Shown: piece by piece, positions 27,326 through 36,478 of the stretch
Layout of the letters: every line of letters begins with the position of its first letter
Position numbering within the stretch: the first letter of the stretch is position 1
Origin: Flavobacterium sandaracinum
GTDB lineage: Bacteria; Bacteroidota; Bacteroidia; Flavobacteriales; Flavobacteriaceae
Length of the DNA stretch: 64,000 nucleotides
NCBI RefSeq assembly: GCF_004349135.1
Contig: NZ_SMFN01000002.1
Coordinates: 1 to 64,000, forward strand
Direction: 5' to 3'
Notes under the pieces: generated by a model
What the model saw: only the letters and a program-made list of their open reading frames with translations
The model's database searches: none
What the model was told of the DNA's origin: nothing
Made by a program: the position numbers and the translations under genes

Positions 27326-28039
27326 ATGAAATATCGCAGGATACTGTTATTGATTTTGTTTTCAGTCAGCTGTTTCGCACAAAATGAAATAGTAGGGAAA
27401 ATAAAAACAGAAATTATAAATCAGAACGAGCTAGTTTATGCTTTACACATTCCGAAAAATACTAAAGAGAAAAAACCTCTGATTGTATTTCTTCACGGTT
27501 CTGGTGAAAAAGGAACTGATATTGAAAAGGTAAAAGCGCACGGACCATTCAAGTATTTAAAAAGTCACGAATTAGACGCGTATGTTTTGGCACCACAATG
27601 TCCCGAGAATGAATATTGGAACCAAGAGGTACTGCATCGTTTGATTTTAAAAATACAAAAAGAGAACAATGTTGATAGCGATAGAATCTATCTCACAGGT
27701 CTTAGTATGGGAGCCTGGGGCGCTTGGAATTTGGTTGTTGCACATCCTGAAACCTTTGCCGCTTTGGTGCCTATTGCAGGATATGTAGATCGAATCCCGA
27801 TGGTGGAAAACTGTAAAATCGCAGCGATTCCAACTCGAATTTTTCATGGTTTACTCGATGATGTTGTACATGTCGACTATTCGATTGCCATGTATAAAAA
27901 ATTAAAAACCTGTAAAGCTAATGTGACACTAACAATTTTTGATGATGCCAATCACGACAGTTGGTCACGAGTATATGACAACCAAGAAATATATGATTGG
28001 ATGTTCAAACAAACAAAAAACAGACAAGATGAAAATTAA
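27326..28039 (+). CDS. Secreted alpha/beta-hydrolase (prolyl oligopeptidase/esterase type)
   Basis: Exported hydrolase of 237 residues with signal peptide to about CFAQ (19). It has FLHGSGEKG (oxyanion region), the nucleophile S127 in GLSMGAWG, an acid D178 or D179 in HGLLDDVV, and H210 in DDANHDSW. This fits the small esterase/phospholipase-like group found in Bacteroidota glycan loci, which may remove acyl groups from glycans such as succinyl or acetyl decorations. Substrate is inferred. The stop overlaps the start of the GH3 gene by 11 bases. Confidence 0.85.
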   Translation: MKYRRILLLILFSVSCFAQNEIVGKIKTEIINQNELVYALHIPKNTKEKKPLIVFLHGSGEKGTDIEKVKAHGPFKYLKSHELDAYVLAPQCPENEYWNQEVLHRLILKIQKENNVDSDRIYLTGLSMGAWGAWNLVVAHPETFAALVPIAGYVDRIPMVENCKIAAIPTRIFHGLLDDVVHVDYSIAMYKKLKTCKANVTLTIFDDANHDSWSRVYDNQEIYDWMFKQTKNRQDEN

Positions 28040-30329
28040 ATTGATCATACTACTTTTTGGACTTTCACTTTTTGGCTACAGCCAAAAAAAGAGCCCTAAA
28101 AAGCAGGTTAAAATTAAACCTAGAACAGAATTTGTAGCAGAATTACTTTCAAAAATGACTTTGGAAGAGAAAATTGGGCAATTGAATTTGCCTACTTCAG
28201 GTGATATTACTACCGGTGCAGCGAGTAGTTCTAATGTGGCCAAAAATATCGAGGACGGAAAAGTAGGTGGTTTATTCAACATCAAATCGGTTCAAAAAAT
28301 AAAAGAAGTACAAAAAATTGCCGTCGAAATAAGCCGATTGAAAATTCCGTTGCTTTTTGGAATGGACGTTATCCACGGCTATGAAACGACATTTCCTATT
28401 CCGCTAGGATTGTCCGCAACTTGGGACATGAAATTAATTGAAAGAAGTGCCCAAATCGCTGCGCAGGAAGCGAGTGCCGATGGAATCAACTGGACGTTCT
28501 CTCCAATGGTTGATATTTCCCGTGATCCACGTTGGGGAAGAGTTTCTGAAGGTTCCGGTGAAGATCCATTTTTAGGAAGCGAAATTGCAAAAGCAATGGT
28601 CAATGGCTACCAACAAAATGATTTGTCAAAGAACAACACCATTTTATCGTGTGTGAAACATTTTGCTTTGTACGGCGCGCCAGAAGCAGGACGTGATTAC
28701 AATACGGTAGATATGAGCCGAATTAAAATGTACAACGATTATTTTCCGCCTTACAAAGCGGCTATTCACGCTGGCGTAGGTTCAGTAATGGCGTCTTTCA
28801 ACGAAATTGATGGAATACCTGCAACTGGAAATAAATGGTTAATGACAGATGTTTTAAGAAAACAATGGGGATTTAAAGGTTTTGTAGTAACTGATTTTAC
28901 CGGAATCCCGGAAATGATCGAACACGGAATGGGCGATTTACAAACCGTATCCGCTCTGGCCCTGAATGCTGGAATAGAAATGGATATGGTGGGCGAAGGT
29001 TTCTTGACGACTTTAAAAAAGTCAGTAGAAGAAGGAAAAGTGACTATTGAACAAATTGATAACGCCGCACGTCTTATTTTGAATGCCAAATATGATTTGG
29101 GACTTTTCCAAGATCCCTACAAATATTGTGATGAAAATAGAGCTAAAACAGAAATTTTCACAAAAAGTCATAGAGATGAAGCAAGAAGTATTGCTGCACA
29201 ATCGTTAGTTTTATTAAAAAATAGCAATCAGTTGTTACCGCTTAAAAAATCAGGAACGATTGCTTTAATCGGACCATTGGCTGATGCCAAAGAAAATATG
29301 GCAGGAACTTGGAGTGTGGCTACAAATATGGAAAAATCCATTTCATTACTAGCAGGAATTCAAGAAGTGGGTGGCAAGGATACGAAAGTGCTTTACGCCA
29401 AAGGGAGCAACCTGGATTATGATGCCGCTTTCGAAGAAAAAGCAACCATGTTCGGGAAAACGTTACACCGCGACAACAGAACTTCCGAAGAATTATTGGT
29501 TGAAGCCTTGAAAATCGCAAATCAATCGGATGTAATTGTAGCCGCTTTAGGCGAATCAGCAGAAATGTCTGGAGAAAGCAGCAGCAGAACAAACTTAGAG
29601 ATTCCACAAGCTCAAAAAGATTTATTGCAAGCCTTATTGAAAACAGGAAAACCGGTAGTTTTGGTTTTATTTACAGGTCGTCCATTGGTTTTGGTGCAGG
29701 AAAATGAAACAGTTCCAGCTATTTTGAATACTTGGTTTGCAGGAAGTGAAGCAGGAAGTGCGATTGCTGATGTTTTGTTTGGAAATGAAAACCCTTCGGG
29801 AAAATTAACGGCTACTTTTCCAAGAAGCGTTGGTCAAGTCCCTATTTATTACAATCAAAAAAACACGGGAAGACCGTTAGGTAATAAAGAAGGAAAGTTC
29901 GAAAAATTCAGATCGAATTATATCGACGAAAGAAATGAACCTTTATATCCGTTTGGTTTTGGATTGAGTTATACGACTTTTGAATATTCAAACTTGAAAA
30001 TTTCATCGGATAAAATGAACTACAATGAGAATGTAAAAGTTACTGTTGATGTTACCAATACAGGAAATTATGAAGGTAAAGAAGTGGTCCAGTTGTACAT
30101 AAGAGATCTAGTGGGTTCCGTTACAAGACCACTAAAAGAGTTGAAAGGTTTCCAGAAAATTGCTCTTAAAAAGGGAGAAAAACAAACGGTTACTTTTGAA
30201 ATTTCTGTTGAAGAATTAAAATTTTATAATTCAGAGCTGCAGTTTATCGCTGAGCCTGGTAGTTTTGATGTATTTGTAGGTACTAATTCCAGTACTGATA
30301 ACAAGGTTAGTTTTGAGTTGATTAAATAA
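28029..30329 (+). CDS. bglX: GH3-family beta-glucosidase
   Basis: Periplasmic glycoside hydrolase of 766 residues that releases glucose from the non-reducing ends of beta-glucan oligomers. Signal peptide ends at about GYSQ. GH3 N-terminal barrel shows PLLFGMDVIHGYETTFPIP, SPMVDISRDPRWGRVSEG, VKHFALYGAPEAGRDYN, and the nucleophile D289 in FVVTDFTG. The C-terminal domain and the fibronectin-III-like end (VTVDVTNTGNYEGKEVVQLY) are complete. ATG at 28029 is right because it starts the signal peptide; it overlaps the esterase stop by 11 bases, which suggests coupled translation. The preceding GH144-like gene suggests action on sophoro-oligosaccharides. Symbol is by similarity of layout. Confidence 0.93.
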   Translation: MKIKLIILLFGLSLFGYSQKKSPKKQVKIKPRTEFVAELLSKMTLEEKIGQLNLPTSGDITTGAASSSNVAKNIEDGKVGGLFNIKSVQKIKEVQKIAVEISRLKIPLLFGMDVIHGYETTFPIPLGLSATWDMKLIERSAQIAAQEASADGINWTFSPMVDISRDPRWGRVSEGSGEDPFLGSEIAKAMVNGYQQNDLSKNNTILSCVKHFALYGAPEAGRDYNTVDMSRIKMYNDYFPPYKAAIHAGVGSVMASFNEIDGIPATGNKWLMTDVLRKQWGFKGFVVTDFTGIPEMIEHGMGDLQTVSALALNAGIEMDMVGEGFLTTLKKSVEEGKVTIEQIDNAARLILNAKYDLGLFQDPYKYCDENRAKTEIFTKSHRDEARSIAAQSLVLLKNSNQLLPLKKSGTIALIGPLADAKENMAGTWSVATNMEKSISLLAGIQEVGGKDTKVLYAKGSNLDYDAAFEEKATMFGKTLHRDNRTSEELLVEALKIANQSDVIVAALGESAEMSGESSSRTNLEIPQAQKDLLQALLKTGKPVVLVLFTGRPLVLVQENETVPAILNTWFAGSEAGSAIADVLFGNENPSGKLTATFPRSVGQVPIYYNQKNTGRPLGNKEGKFEKFRSNYIDERNEPLYPFGFGLSYTTFEYSNLKISSDKMNYNENVKVTVDVTNTGNYEGKEVVQLYIRDLVGSVTRPLKELKGFQKIALKKGEKQTVTFEISVEELKFYNSELQFIAEPGSFDVFVGTNSSTDNKVSFELIK

Positions 30330-30354
30330 ATTTGGTTTGTTTATTTAAGATCAG

Positions 30355-30387
30355 CCCTTCGGTATTTATATCGGAGGGTTTTTTTTG
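30355..30387 (+). terminator. Terminator after the GH3 gene
   Basis: CCCTTCG pairs with CGGAGGG (one wobble) and eight T follow. It ends the susC-to-GH3 operon and separates the GH97 gene. Confidence 0.85.
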
Positions 30388-30473
30388 TAACAAAAAAAAT
30401 GGATTTGTTAAAACGGATACTTTAATACAACCCTATTTTATTTACTTTTATCAATTCAAAAAAATCAATCAAA

Positions 30474-32570
30474 ATGAAATATTTATTTTCTCTTTGCCTG
30501 CTCTTTGTATTGAGTTTTGCACAGGCGCAAAACGTCGCATCGCCCTCGGGTAAAATTGCCTTAAGTTTTAAATTAGAGGCTAACGGACAGCCTTCTTATG
30601 CGGTCAACTATAAAAATAAAGCTGTCGTTTTAGAAAGTGCTTTGGGAATAAAATTAAAAGAAAAACCAGCTTTAGACGCAAATTTTGAAATACTGACTTC
30701 AAAAGCAAGTACTTTCAAAGAGTCTTGGAAACCTGTTTTAGGGGAACAATCTAGTATTGTAAATCATTATAATGAACTTAATGTTTCGCTGATCAACAAG
30801 GAAACTAAGGTGAAAATGAATATCATTTTTAGAGTTTTTGATGAAGGAGTAGCTTTCAGATATGATTTTCCAAAACAGGCAGAGCTCAATTATTTTATTA
30901 TTTCTGATGAGGTTACCCAATTCAATTTAACTGAAAACAATAAAGTATTTTGGATTCCAGGAGATTTCGACAGCAATGAATACGAATACAACGAAACTAA
31001 GTTTTCTGATATTGATAACTCCAAAATCAATATGAATAACGGAATTGGAGTAAAATCAATTCCAGGGAAATACATGGTTCAAACGCCGTTGATGATGAAA
31101 GCGCCTTCCGGTTTGTATCTCAATATTTTTGAAGCGGCAGTAGTGAATTATCCAGTCATGCATTTGAATGCTGATGTGACAAATTACAAATTAAAAGCCG
31201 AATTAGTTCCGAATGCGATTGGTGATAAAGCCTATTTGCAAACGCCATATGTATCGCCTTGGAGAACCATTATGATTAGCGATGATGCTCGCGATATTGT
31301 AGCTTCTAAAATGATTTTGAACCTAAATGAACCTTCAAAATTAGAAGATACTTCTTGGATCAAACCTATGAAATATGTTGGGATTTGGTGGGAAATGCAC
31401 GTAGGGAAATCGACGTGGGATTATGCCGGTTCTCAAAATGCTACCAATTTTGCAGATGCACCAAAAGCGTCTGGGAAACACGGCGCAACTACCGAAAACA
31501 CGAAACGATACATTGATTTTGCTGCAAAAAACGGTTTCGACGGGGTTCTTGTTGAAGGTTGGAATGTAGGATGGGAAGATTGGAACGGAAATTGGAAAGA
31601 GGAAGTTTTTGACTTCACCACGCCGTACCCAGATTTTGATATTGCGGCGCTTTCGGCTTACGCCAAAGAAAAAAACGTAAAAATGATCATGCATCACGAA
31701 ACATCGGGTTCCGTAAGCAATTACGAAAGACACTTGGATCGCGCTTTTGATTTGATGAAAAAATATGAATATCCAGCAGTAAAATCAGGGTATGTGGGCA
31801 AAATCATTCCGCGTGGCGAATTCCATGACGGGCAATCCATGGTGAATCATTTTAACTTTGTGGTAAAACGCGCCGCGGATTATAAGATTATGATTAACTC
31901 GCATGAATCGTCAAGACCAACTGGATTTGGAAGAACGTATCCTAACTATATCGCTGCCGAAGCGGCTCGCGGAAATGAATTCAATGCTTGGAGCGTTGGG
32001 AATCCGCCTATGCACGAAACTATTTTGCCATTTACCAGACAATTGGGTGGACCGATGGATTACACGCCGGGAATATTCGAAATTAAAATGAGTTATTATG
32101 ATAAAAATAAAACGGAGCAGGTTCATACCACTTTAGCCAAACAACTGGCTTTGTATGTAACGATGTATTCTCCGTTGCAAATGGCGGCTGATTTATTAGA
32201 AAATTACGAGAAATATCCAGACGCTTTTCAGTTTATCAAAGATGTTGAAATGGATTGGGACGAAAGTAAATATTTAGAAGCGGAACCAGGCGATTATGTG
32301 ACAGTTGCCCGAAAAACAAAAGGAAAAGAAACGTGGTTTTTAGGAGCAATAACCGATGAGAATGCCAGAACATCAGAAATAAAGTTAGACTTCTTGACCA
32401 AAGGGAAAAAATACAAAGCCATCATTTATGAGGATGCTAAAAATGCCGATTGGAAAAACAATCCAATTGCATATCAAATCAAGACGATTGTGGTGACCAG
32501 CAAATCAAAAATCAAATTGAATTTGGCTCCAGGTGGAGGAACAGCAATCAGTTTCGAACCGATCCAATAA
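30474..32570 (+). CDS. susB: GH97-family alpha-glucosidase (SusB type)
   Basis: Periplasmic enzyme of 698 residues with signal peptide MKYLFSLCLLFVLSFAQAQ. It has an N-terminal GH97 domain and the (beta/alpha)8 barrel. Calcium and catalytic residues of inverting SusB can be matched by spacing: the Glu of HHETSG, 69 residues later the Glu of NSHESSRP, 18 later the Glu of AAEAARG and 6 later the Glu of GNEF, like E439, E508, E526 and E532 of SusB. The retaining-type Asp is absent (KSGYVG), so it should cleave alpha-glucosides with inversion. It is a separate unit from the beta-glucan operon. Confidence 0.93.
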   Translation: MKYLFSLCLLFVLSFAQAQNVASPSGKIALSFKLEANGQPSYAVNYKNKAVVLESALGIKLKEKPALDANFEILTSKASTFKESWKPVLGEQSSIVNHYNELNVSLINKETKVKMNIIFRVFDEGVAFRYDFPKQAELNYFIISDEVTQFNLTENNKVFWIPGDFDSNEYEYNETKFSDIDNSKINMNNGIGVKSIPGKYMVQTPLMMKAPSGLYLNIFEAAVVNYPVMHLNADVTNYKLKAELVPNAIGDKAYLQTPYVSPWRTIMISDDARDIVASKMILNLNEPSKLEDTSWIKPMKYVGIWWEMHVGKSTWDYAGSQNATNFADAPKASGKHGATTENTKRYIDFAAKNGFDGVLVEGWNVGWEDWNGNWKEEVFDFTTPYPDFDIAALSAYAKEKNVKMIMHHETSGSVSNYERHLDRAFDLMKKYEYPAVKSGYVGKIIPRGEFHDGQSMVNHFNFVVKRAADYKIMINSHESSRPTGFGRTYPNYIAAEAARGNEFNAWSVGNPPMHETILPFTRQLGGPMDYTPGIFEIKMSYYDKNKTEQVHTTLAKQLALYVTMYSPLQMAADLLENYEKYPDAFQFIKDVEMDWDESKYLEAEPGDYVTVARKTKGKETWFLGAITDENARTSEIKLDFLTKGKKYKAIIYEDAKNADWKNNPIAYQIKTIVVTSKSKIKLNLAPGGGTAISFEPIQ

Positions 32571-32576
32571 GTATTA

Positions 32577-32613
32577 AATCCTGCAAGAACTTAAAACTTG
32601 CAGGATTTTTTTT
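32577..32613 (+). terminator. Terminator of the GH97 gene
   Basis: AATCCTGCAAG and CTTGCAGGATT form a perfect 11-bp stem followed by eight T. Confidence 0.92.
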
Positions 32614-32710
32614 GAATCTAACCTGAAATATTCGCAAAGAATTACGAAATTGCGACAGCTACCAAAACCAGAATTATAAAGAAGAATACCAAAAAAGCTT
32701 TAAATTTATT

Positions 32711-34090
32711 ATGAAAAAATCAATTGTTTTAGCCGCACTTTTATTTGGTGGAATCACCGTTTTTGCGCAAACTAAAGACGAACAAGCGTTAAAAGATATT
32801 TATAAATCTTCCCTGACTAATGCCAAATGTTATCCTTGGCTGGAACATTTATCCAACACCATTGGATCCCGATTATCAGGTTCCACAGGAGCCGATAAAG
32901 CGGTTTTGTATACCAAAGCACAATTAGAAACACTCGGTTTAGATAAAGTGTACCTTCAGGAAGTAATGGTGCCAAAATGGGTTCGGGGCGAAAAAGAAAT
33001 CGCTTATTTACAAGTAGGGAAACAAAAGATTACTTTCCCTATTTGCGCACTTGGCGGCTCAGTTGCCACTCCTAAAAAAGGATTGCAAGCGCCAATACTG
33101 GAAGTAAATAGTTTGGAAGAACTAACTGCATTAGGAGAAGCAAAAGTAAAAGGAAAAATTATTTTCTTTAATAGACCGATGAATCCAGAATTTATTGAAA
33201 CTTTCAAAGCCTATGGAAGTTGCGTAGACCAAAGATCTTCTGGAGCAAGAGAAGCTGGAAAACTAGGTGCTTTAGCCGTTATTGTCAGATCGATGAATTT
33301 GCGCTTAGATGATTTACCGCATACCGGTGCAACTAATTATGGAGATATTGCCAAAGAACAAAGAATTCCGGCTGCTGCTATTAGTACAAACGGAGCAGAA
33401 CTTTTAAGCAAAAGTTTAAAACAAAATCCAAGTGCGTCATTATATTTCAAGCAATCTTGCGAGACTTTTGATGATGTTTTGTCCTATAATGTAGTTGGTG
33501 AAATAACGGGTTCTGAACATCCTGAAAGAATAATGGTCGTTGGCGGTCATCTTGATTCTTGGGATCTTGGAGATGGTTCTCATGACGATGGCGCAGGATG
33601 TGTCCAAAGTATGGAAGTGTTGAATATCTTCAAAAATATTGGTTATAAACCTAAAAACACGTTACGCGTGGTGTTGTTTATGAATGAAGAAAACGGAGTT
33701 CGAGGCGGAAAAGAATATGAAACACAATCCAATAAAAACAATGAAAATCATATTTTTGCTTTAGAAAGTGATTCGGGAGGATTTTCTCCAAGAGGATTTT
33801 CAATTGAAGCTGACGAAGCAAATTTCAACAAAATCAGCAGTTGGTCAACTTTATTTGAACCGTATTTAATACACAAATTTGTAAAAGGACATTCTGGGGT
33901 TGATATTGGTCCGTTACAATCCAATCACATTGTAAAAGTCGGATTACAACCAGATTCTCAACGTTATTTTGATTATCATCATGCTGCAAACGACACTTTT
34001 GATGCTGTCAATAAAAGAGAGTTGGAACTAGGAGCGGCAGCAATGGCGTCTTTACTTTATTTGATGGATCAAAACGGTATAGCTAAGTAA
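32711..34090 (+). CDS. Secreted M28-family zinc aminopeptidase/carboxypeptidase
   Basis: Exported peptidase of 459 residues (signal MKKSIVLAALLFGGITVFAQ). A PA-like region (about 110-240) precedes the M28 domain, where metal ligands are visible: His and Asp in GGHLDSWDLGDGSHDDGAG (about 278-293), catalytic Glu pair in FMNEENGVRGG, Asp in LESDSGG and His in DYHHAANDTFDAV. The gene follows the GH97 terminator and is probably transcribed on its own. It likely releases amino acids from peptides in the periplasm or outside; exact specificity (amino- versus carboxypeptidase Q-like) is open. Confidence 0.92.
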   Translation: MKKSIVLAALLFGGITVFAQTKDEQALKDIYKSSLTNAKCYPWLEHLSNTIGSRLSGSTGADKAVLYTKAQLETLGLDKVYLQEVMVPKWVRGEKEIAYLQVGKQKITFPICALGGSVATPKKGLQAPILEVNSLEELTALGEAKVKGKIIFFNRPMNPEFIETFKAYGSCVDQRSSGAREAGKLGALAVIVRSMNLRLDDLPHTGATNYGDIAKEQRIPAAAISTNGAELLSKSLKQNPSASLYFKQSCETFDDVLSYNVVGEITGSEHPERIMVVGGHLDSWDLGDGSHDDGAGCVQSMEVLNIFKNIGYKPKNTLRVVLFMNEENGVRGGKEYETQSNKNNENHIFALESDSGGFSPRGFSIEADEANFNKISSWSTLFEPYLIHKFVKGHSGVDIGPLQSNHIVKVGLQPDSQRYFDYHHAANDTFDAVNKRELELGAAAMASLLYLMDQNGIAK

Positions 34091-34148
34091 AAAAAGCAAC
34101 AGTTTTTGGTTTTAAGCAATAAGAATAAAACAATGTCGCATTTTTTTT

Positions 34149-34251
34149 ACCATATAAGTCATGAAAGTTTAAGTTTCACTTGTGTTGAGCTTATATTACT
34201 TAAGTAACAATAAGGTCATTTAAGGTTTAAAACTTATTTGACTTATATGTT
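34149..34251. repeat. R1 dispersed element, single copy
   Basis: Starts ACCATATAAGTCATGAAAG and ends CTTATTTGACTTATATGTT, the inverted ends of the R1 family. It lies between the convergent M28 peptidase and histidine kinase genes. Confidence 0.8.
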
Positions 34252-34315
34252 AAAAATTATTCCACTCTTTATAGTGCGACATTAAATATTCCCAACTAAT
34301 TACAATCATTTTTTT

Positions 34316-35410
34316 TTAATATTTAAAAGAAATTGTGAACGTAGCACCTTCATTTATTTTACTTTCCACGGCGATTCTTCCGCCTAAACTAGTAATGTGA
34401 TTGTACACTAGATATAGACCAATACCATTACTGTCAATATTACTGTGGAATTTTTCATACAATCCAAAAATTTTATCTTTCACCTTATCCATATCAAAAC
34501 CGAGTCCATTATCAGAAAAAATTAATTGATTTACACCGTTTATTTTTCTGGAATAGATGGTAATAATAGGTGCTTGATTTGGTTTAGTATATTTGATTGA
34601 ATTAGTAAGTAAATTCAAAAATATACTTTTGATATATGCTTTGTTAAAAGTGATGTGCTCAAATGCAGAAAAGTCAATATTAATAACTGCTTTTGAATCG
34701 TGGACCAAGGAATTTATAGAAACAAGAACTTCAGCGAGTGATTCATTTAAATTTATTTCTTCAATTTGAGTATTCATACTTTCGTTTTCTACCAATTGAT
34801 CAATAGAATCATTTAAAGTTTGTTTTAAATTTTCACTGGTTAATTTAAGAATTTCTACTAACTCCAACGTTTCTGGATCATTAATTTTTGAAACATCAAT
34901 GAGGCTGAAAACAGAAAGCATATTATTGATGGGAGACTTTAAATCATGCGAAGTTTTATGAGACAAAACCGTTAGTTCTTTGTTGATTTGCGTCAAATTT
35001 GCAATAAGCAAATTGCGCTCTTCTTCCATTCTTTTTTTATGGGTGATATTTTTGGCAATTGCATAGACTAATTTCTCCGACTCAACAGGCATTGATGTCC
35101 ATGATAACCAGACAATTTCGCCACTTTTAGTTAAATAGCGGTTTTCAAAATTTAAAAGAGGTTTGTTTTTATAAACTTGTTCTCTGGTTTCTATAGTAAT
35201 TTGGAGGTCCGGTGTGTAAACAAAACTGCTGATAGGTCGAGAATATAATTCCTCTTCCGTAAAGCCTAATAACTTTGAAACAGCCGGATTTATTCTTCTA
35301 AAATAGCCATCAAATCCTGCAATGCATATAAAATCTGCGGAGATATTAAAGAAATTATCAAAGTGATAGTCTGTTTTTAAAGAAGATATAGTGGTGTTAT
35401 TTTTAGTCAT
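34316..35410 (-). CDS. PAS-domain sensor histidine kinase
   Basis: Kinase of 364 residues with no clear membrane segment, so probably cytoplasmic. A PAS domain (about 17-130; ICIAGFDGYFRRINPAVSKL) is followed by a coiled coil and a HisKA region with the phospho-acceptor H155 in LSHKTSHDLKSPINN. The ATPase domain has the N box (LLTNSIKYTK), DNGLGFD and NGIGLYLVYN. No response regulator gene is adjacent; the LytTR regulator at 55549 is far away. Signal and partner are unknown. Confidence 0.92.
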   Translation of the reverse strand: MTKNNTTISSLKTDYHFDNFFNISADFICIAGFDGYFRRINPAVSKLLGFTEEELYSRPISSFVYTPDLQITIETREQVYKNKPLLNFENRYLTKSGEIVWLSWTSMPVESEKLVYAIAKNITHKKRMEEERNLLIANLTQINKELTVLSHKTSHDLKSPINNMLSVFSLIDVSKINDPETLELVEILKLTSENLKQTLNDSIDQLVENESMNTQIEEINLNESLAEVLVSINSLVHDSKAVINIDFSAFEHITFNKAYIKSIFLNLLTNSIKYTKPNQAPIITIYSRKINGVNQLIFSDNGLGFDMDKVKDKIFGLYEKFHSNIDSNGIGLYLVYNHITSLGGRIAVESKINEGATFTISFKY

Positions 35411-35568
35411 TTATAATTTTAAGGAATTATACTGTATTAAAATTACGCAACTTGAAACTAGCAAATCGGATTTATAAATTTAACTAATTAAAATTAAAAA
35501 AAAGAAAAAAAAATGAAACACTTGTTAATTTTATATGTTTTGTTTCTTTAAATCAAATTCATAAAAAA

Positions 35569-35590
35569 AGCCATCATTTATGACAGCTTA
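35569..35590 (-). terminator. Terminator of the kdsA-outer membrane protein unit
   Basis: On the minus strand GCTGTCAT pairs with ATGATGGC (two wobbles) and is followed by seven T. It lies 25-45 bp past the stop at 35615. Confidence 0.65.
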
Positions 35591-35614
35591 TTTAATTTTT
35601 TTATAGAAGATGAA

Positions 35615-36460
35615 TTAAATTCTAAAAATTCCTCCTAAGGCAATTATTCTCTGAAAAAATAAAAAATCTTGCGACGCACTATCTTCAGTGTTTTGTGTAG
35701 TTCGAATGTCTGGCATGTTGATGTAACCTCCTTTAAGTTCTCCTTGTAAATAAAAATGTTTGAAAAAAGTAACATTCAGCCCAGCTTTTAAAGATGTTCC
35801 AAAACCTGAAACATGAAAATCATCATGACGATCTTTTCCTAATAAAGTTGTGTTTGTTTTTGGGTACAATAGACCAAATCCAACACCTTCCGTTAAATTG
35901 ACTTGAATTTTATCAGTATTTTCAATAGCGAACATTGAGGAGATATCGTCATGTCTAGAAAACTCAGTATTCACATAATTCAAACCGTCGGTATGCTCGA
36001 ACTTTAGAAATTGTTCAGTCAATAACACTTGATTGTTGGGCAATATTTCATCATACGATCCTGGATTCGGATAAAACCCATCGATGTCAACAGCTTTATT
36101 TTGGGTCATCACATATTTCATGTGATCCACACCAATAGCAATACTATAATGGTCACTAATGAAATACCCCATTCTAAAATTAGTTTGGGGAATCGTCATT
36201 CTTGAAGGGTTAATATAATCTATATGCCAACCTTTTGGTTTGTCATGCGCTTGAACATTTTCTAAAGTGAAATTGTAATCTTTTCCTTTAAAAGTGATGT
36301 CTGATTTGGAGTAATTGTCTCTGTTTCCTCCCCAGGATATAAAAAATTTTCCTTTGTTATGTGTTGTATATTTATTTTGAATTTCTGTAGTTTTCTGTGC
36401 AATTGTGTTATTGGTGAATAAAATAGTAAGGAATGCGGAATAATAAAAAAGATATTTCAA
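35615..36460 (-). CDS. Putative outer membrane beta-barrel protein
   Basis: Protein of 281 residues that I do not assign to a named family. A signal peptide (KYLFYYSAFLTILFTNNTIAQ) is followed by alternating hydrophobic/polar strands rich in aromatic and Gly residues (NFRMGYFISDHYSIAIGVDH, FGTSLKAGLNVTFFKHFYLQ), and it ends IIALGGIFRI with a hydrophobic last strand. This suits a small outer membrane barrel. It starts 18 bp after kdsA and probably shares its transcript, which would link it loosely with envelope formation. Confidence 0.7.
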   Translation of the reverse strand: MKYLFYYSAFLTILFTNNTIAQKTTEIQNKYTTHNKGKFFISWGGNRDNYSKSDITFKGKDYNFTLENVQAHDKPKGWHIDYINPSRMTIPQTNFRMGYFISDHYSIAIGVDHMKYVMTQNKAVDIDGFYPNPGSYDEILPNNQVLLTEQFLKFEHTDGLNYVNTEFSRHDDISSMFAIENTDKIQVNLTEGVGFGLLYPKTNTTLLGKDRHDDFHVSGFGTSLKAGLNVTFFKHFYLQGELKGGYINMPDIRTTQNTEDSASQDFLFFQRIIALGGIFRI

Positions 36461-36478
36461 TGAATTTGGGGCCTAAAT

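Noticed and set aside
27939..28028. Upstream start of the GH3 gene
   Set aside because: It overlaps the esterase coding region and would put 30 residues before a clear signal peptide.
30474..32570. Retaining alpha-galactosidase type of GH97
   Set aside because: The nucleophile Asp is absent (KSGYVG), while the inverting Glu set is complete with matching spacing.
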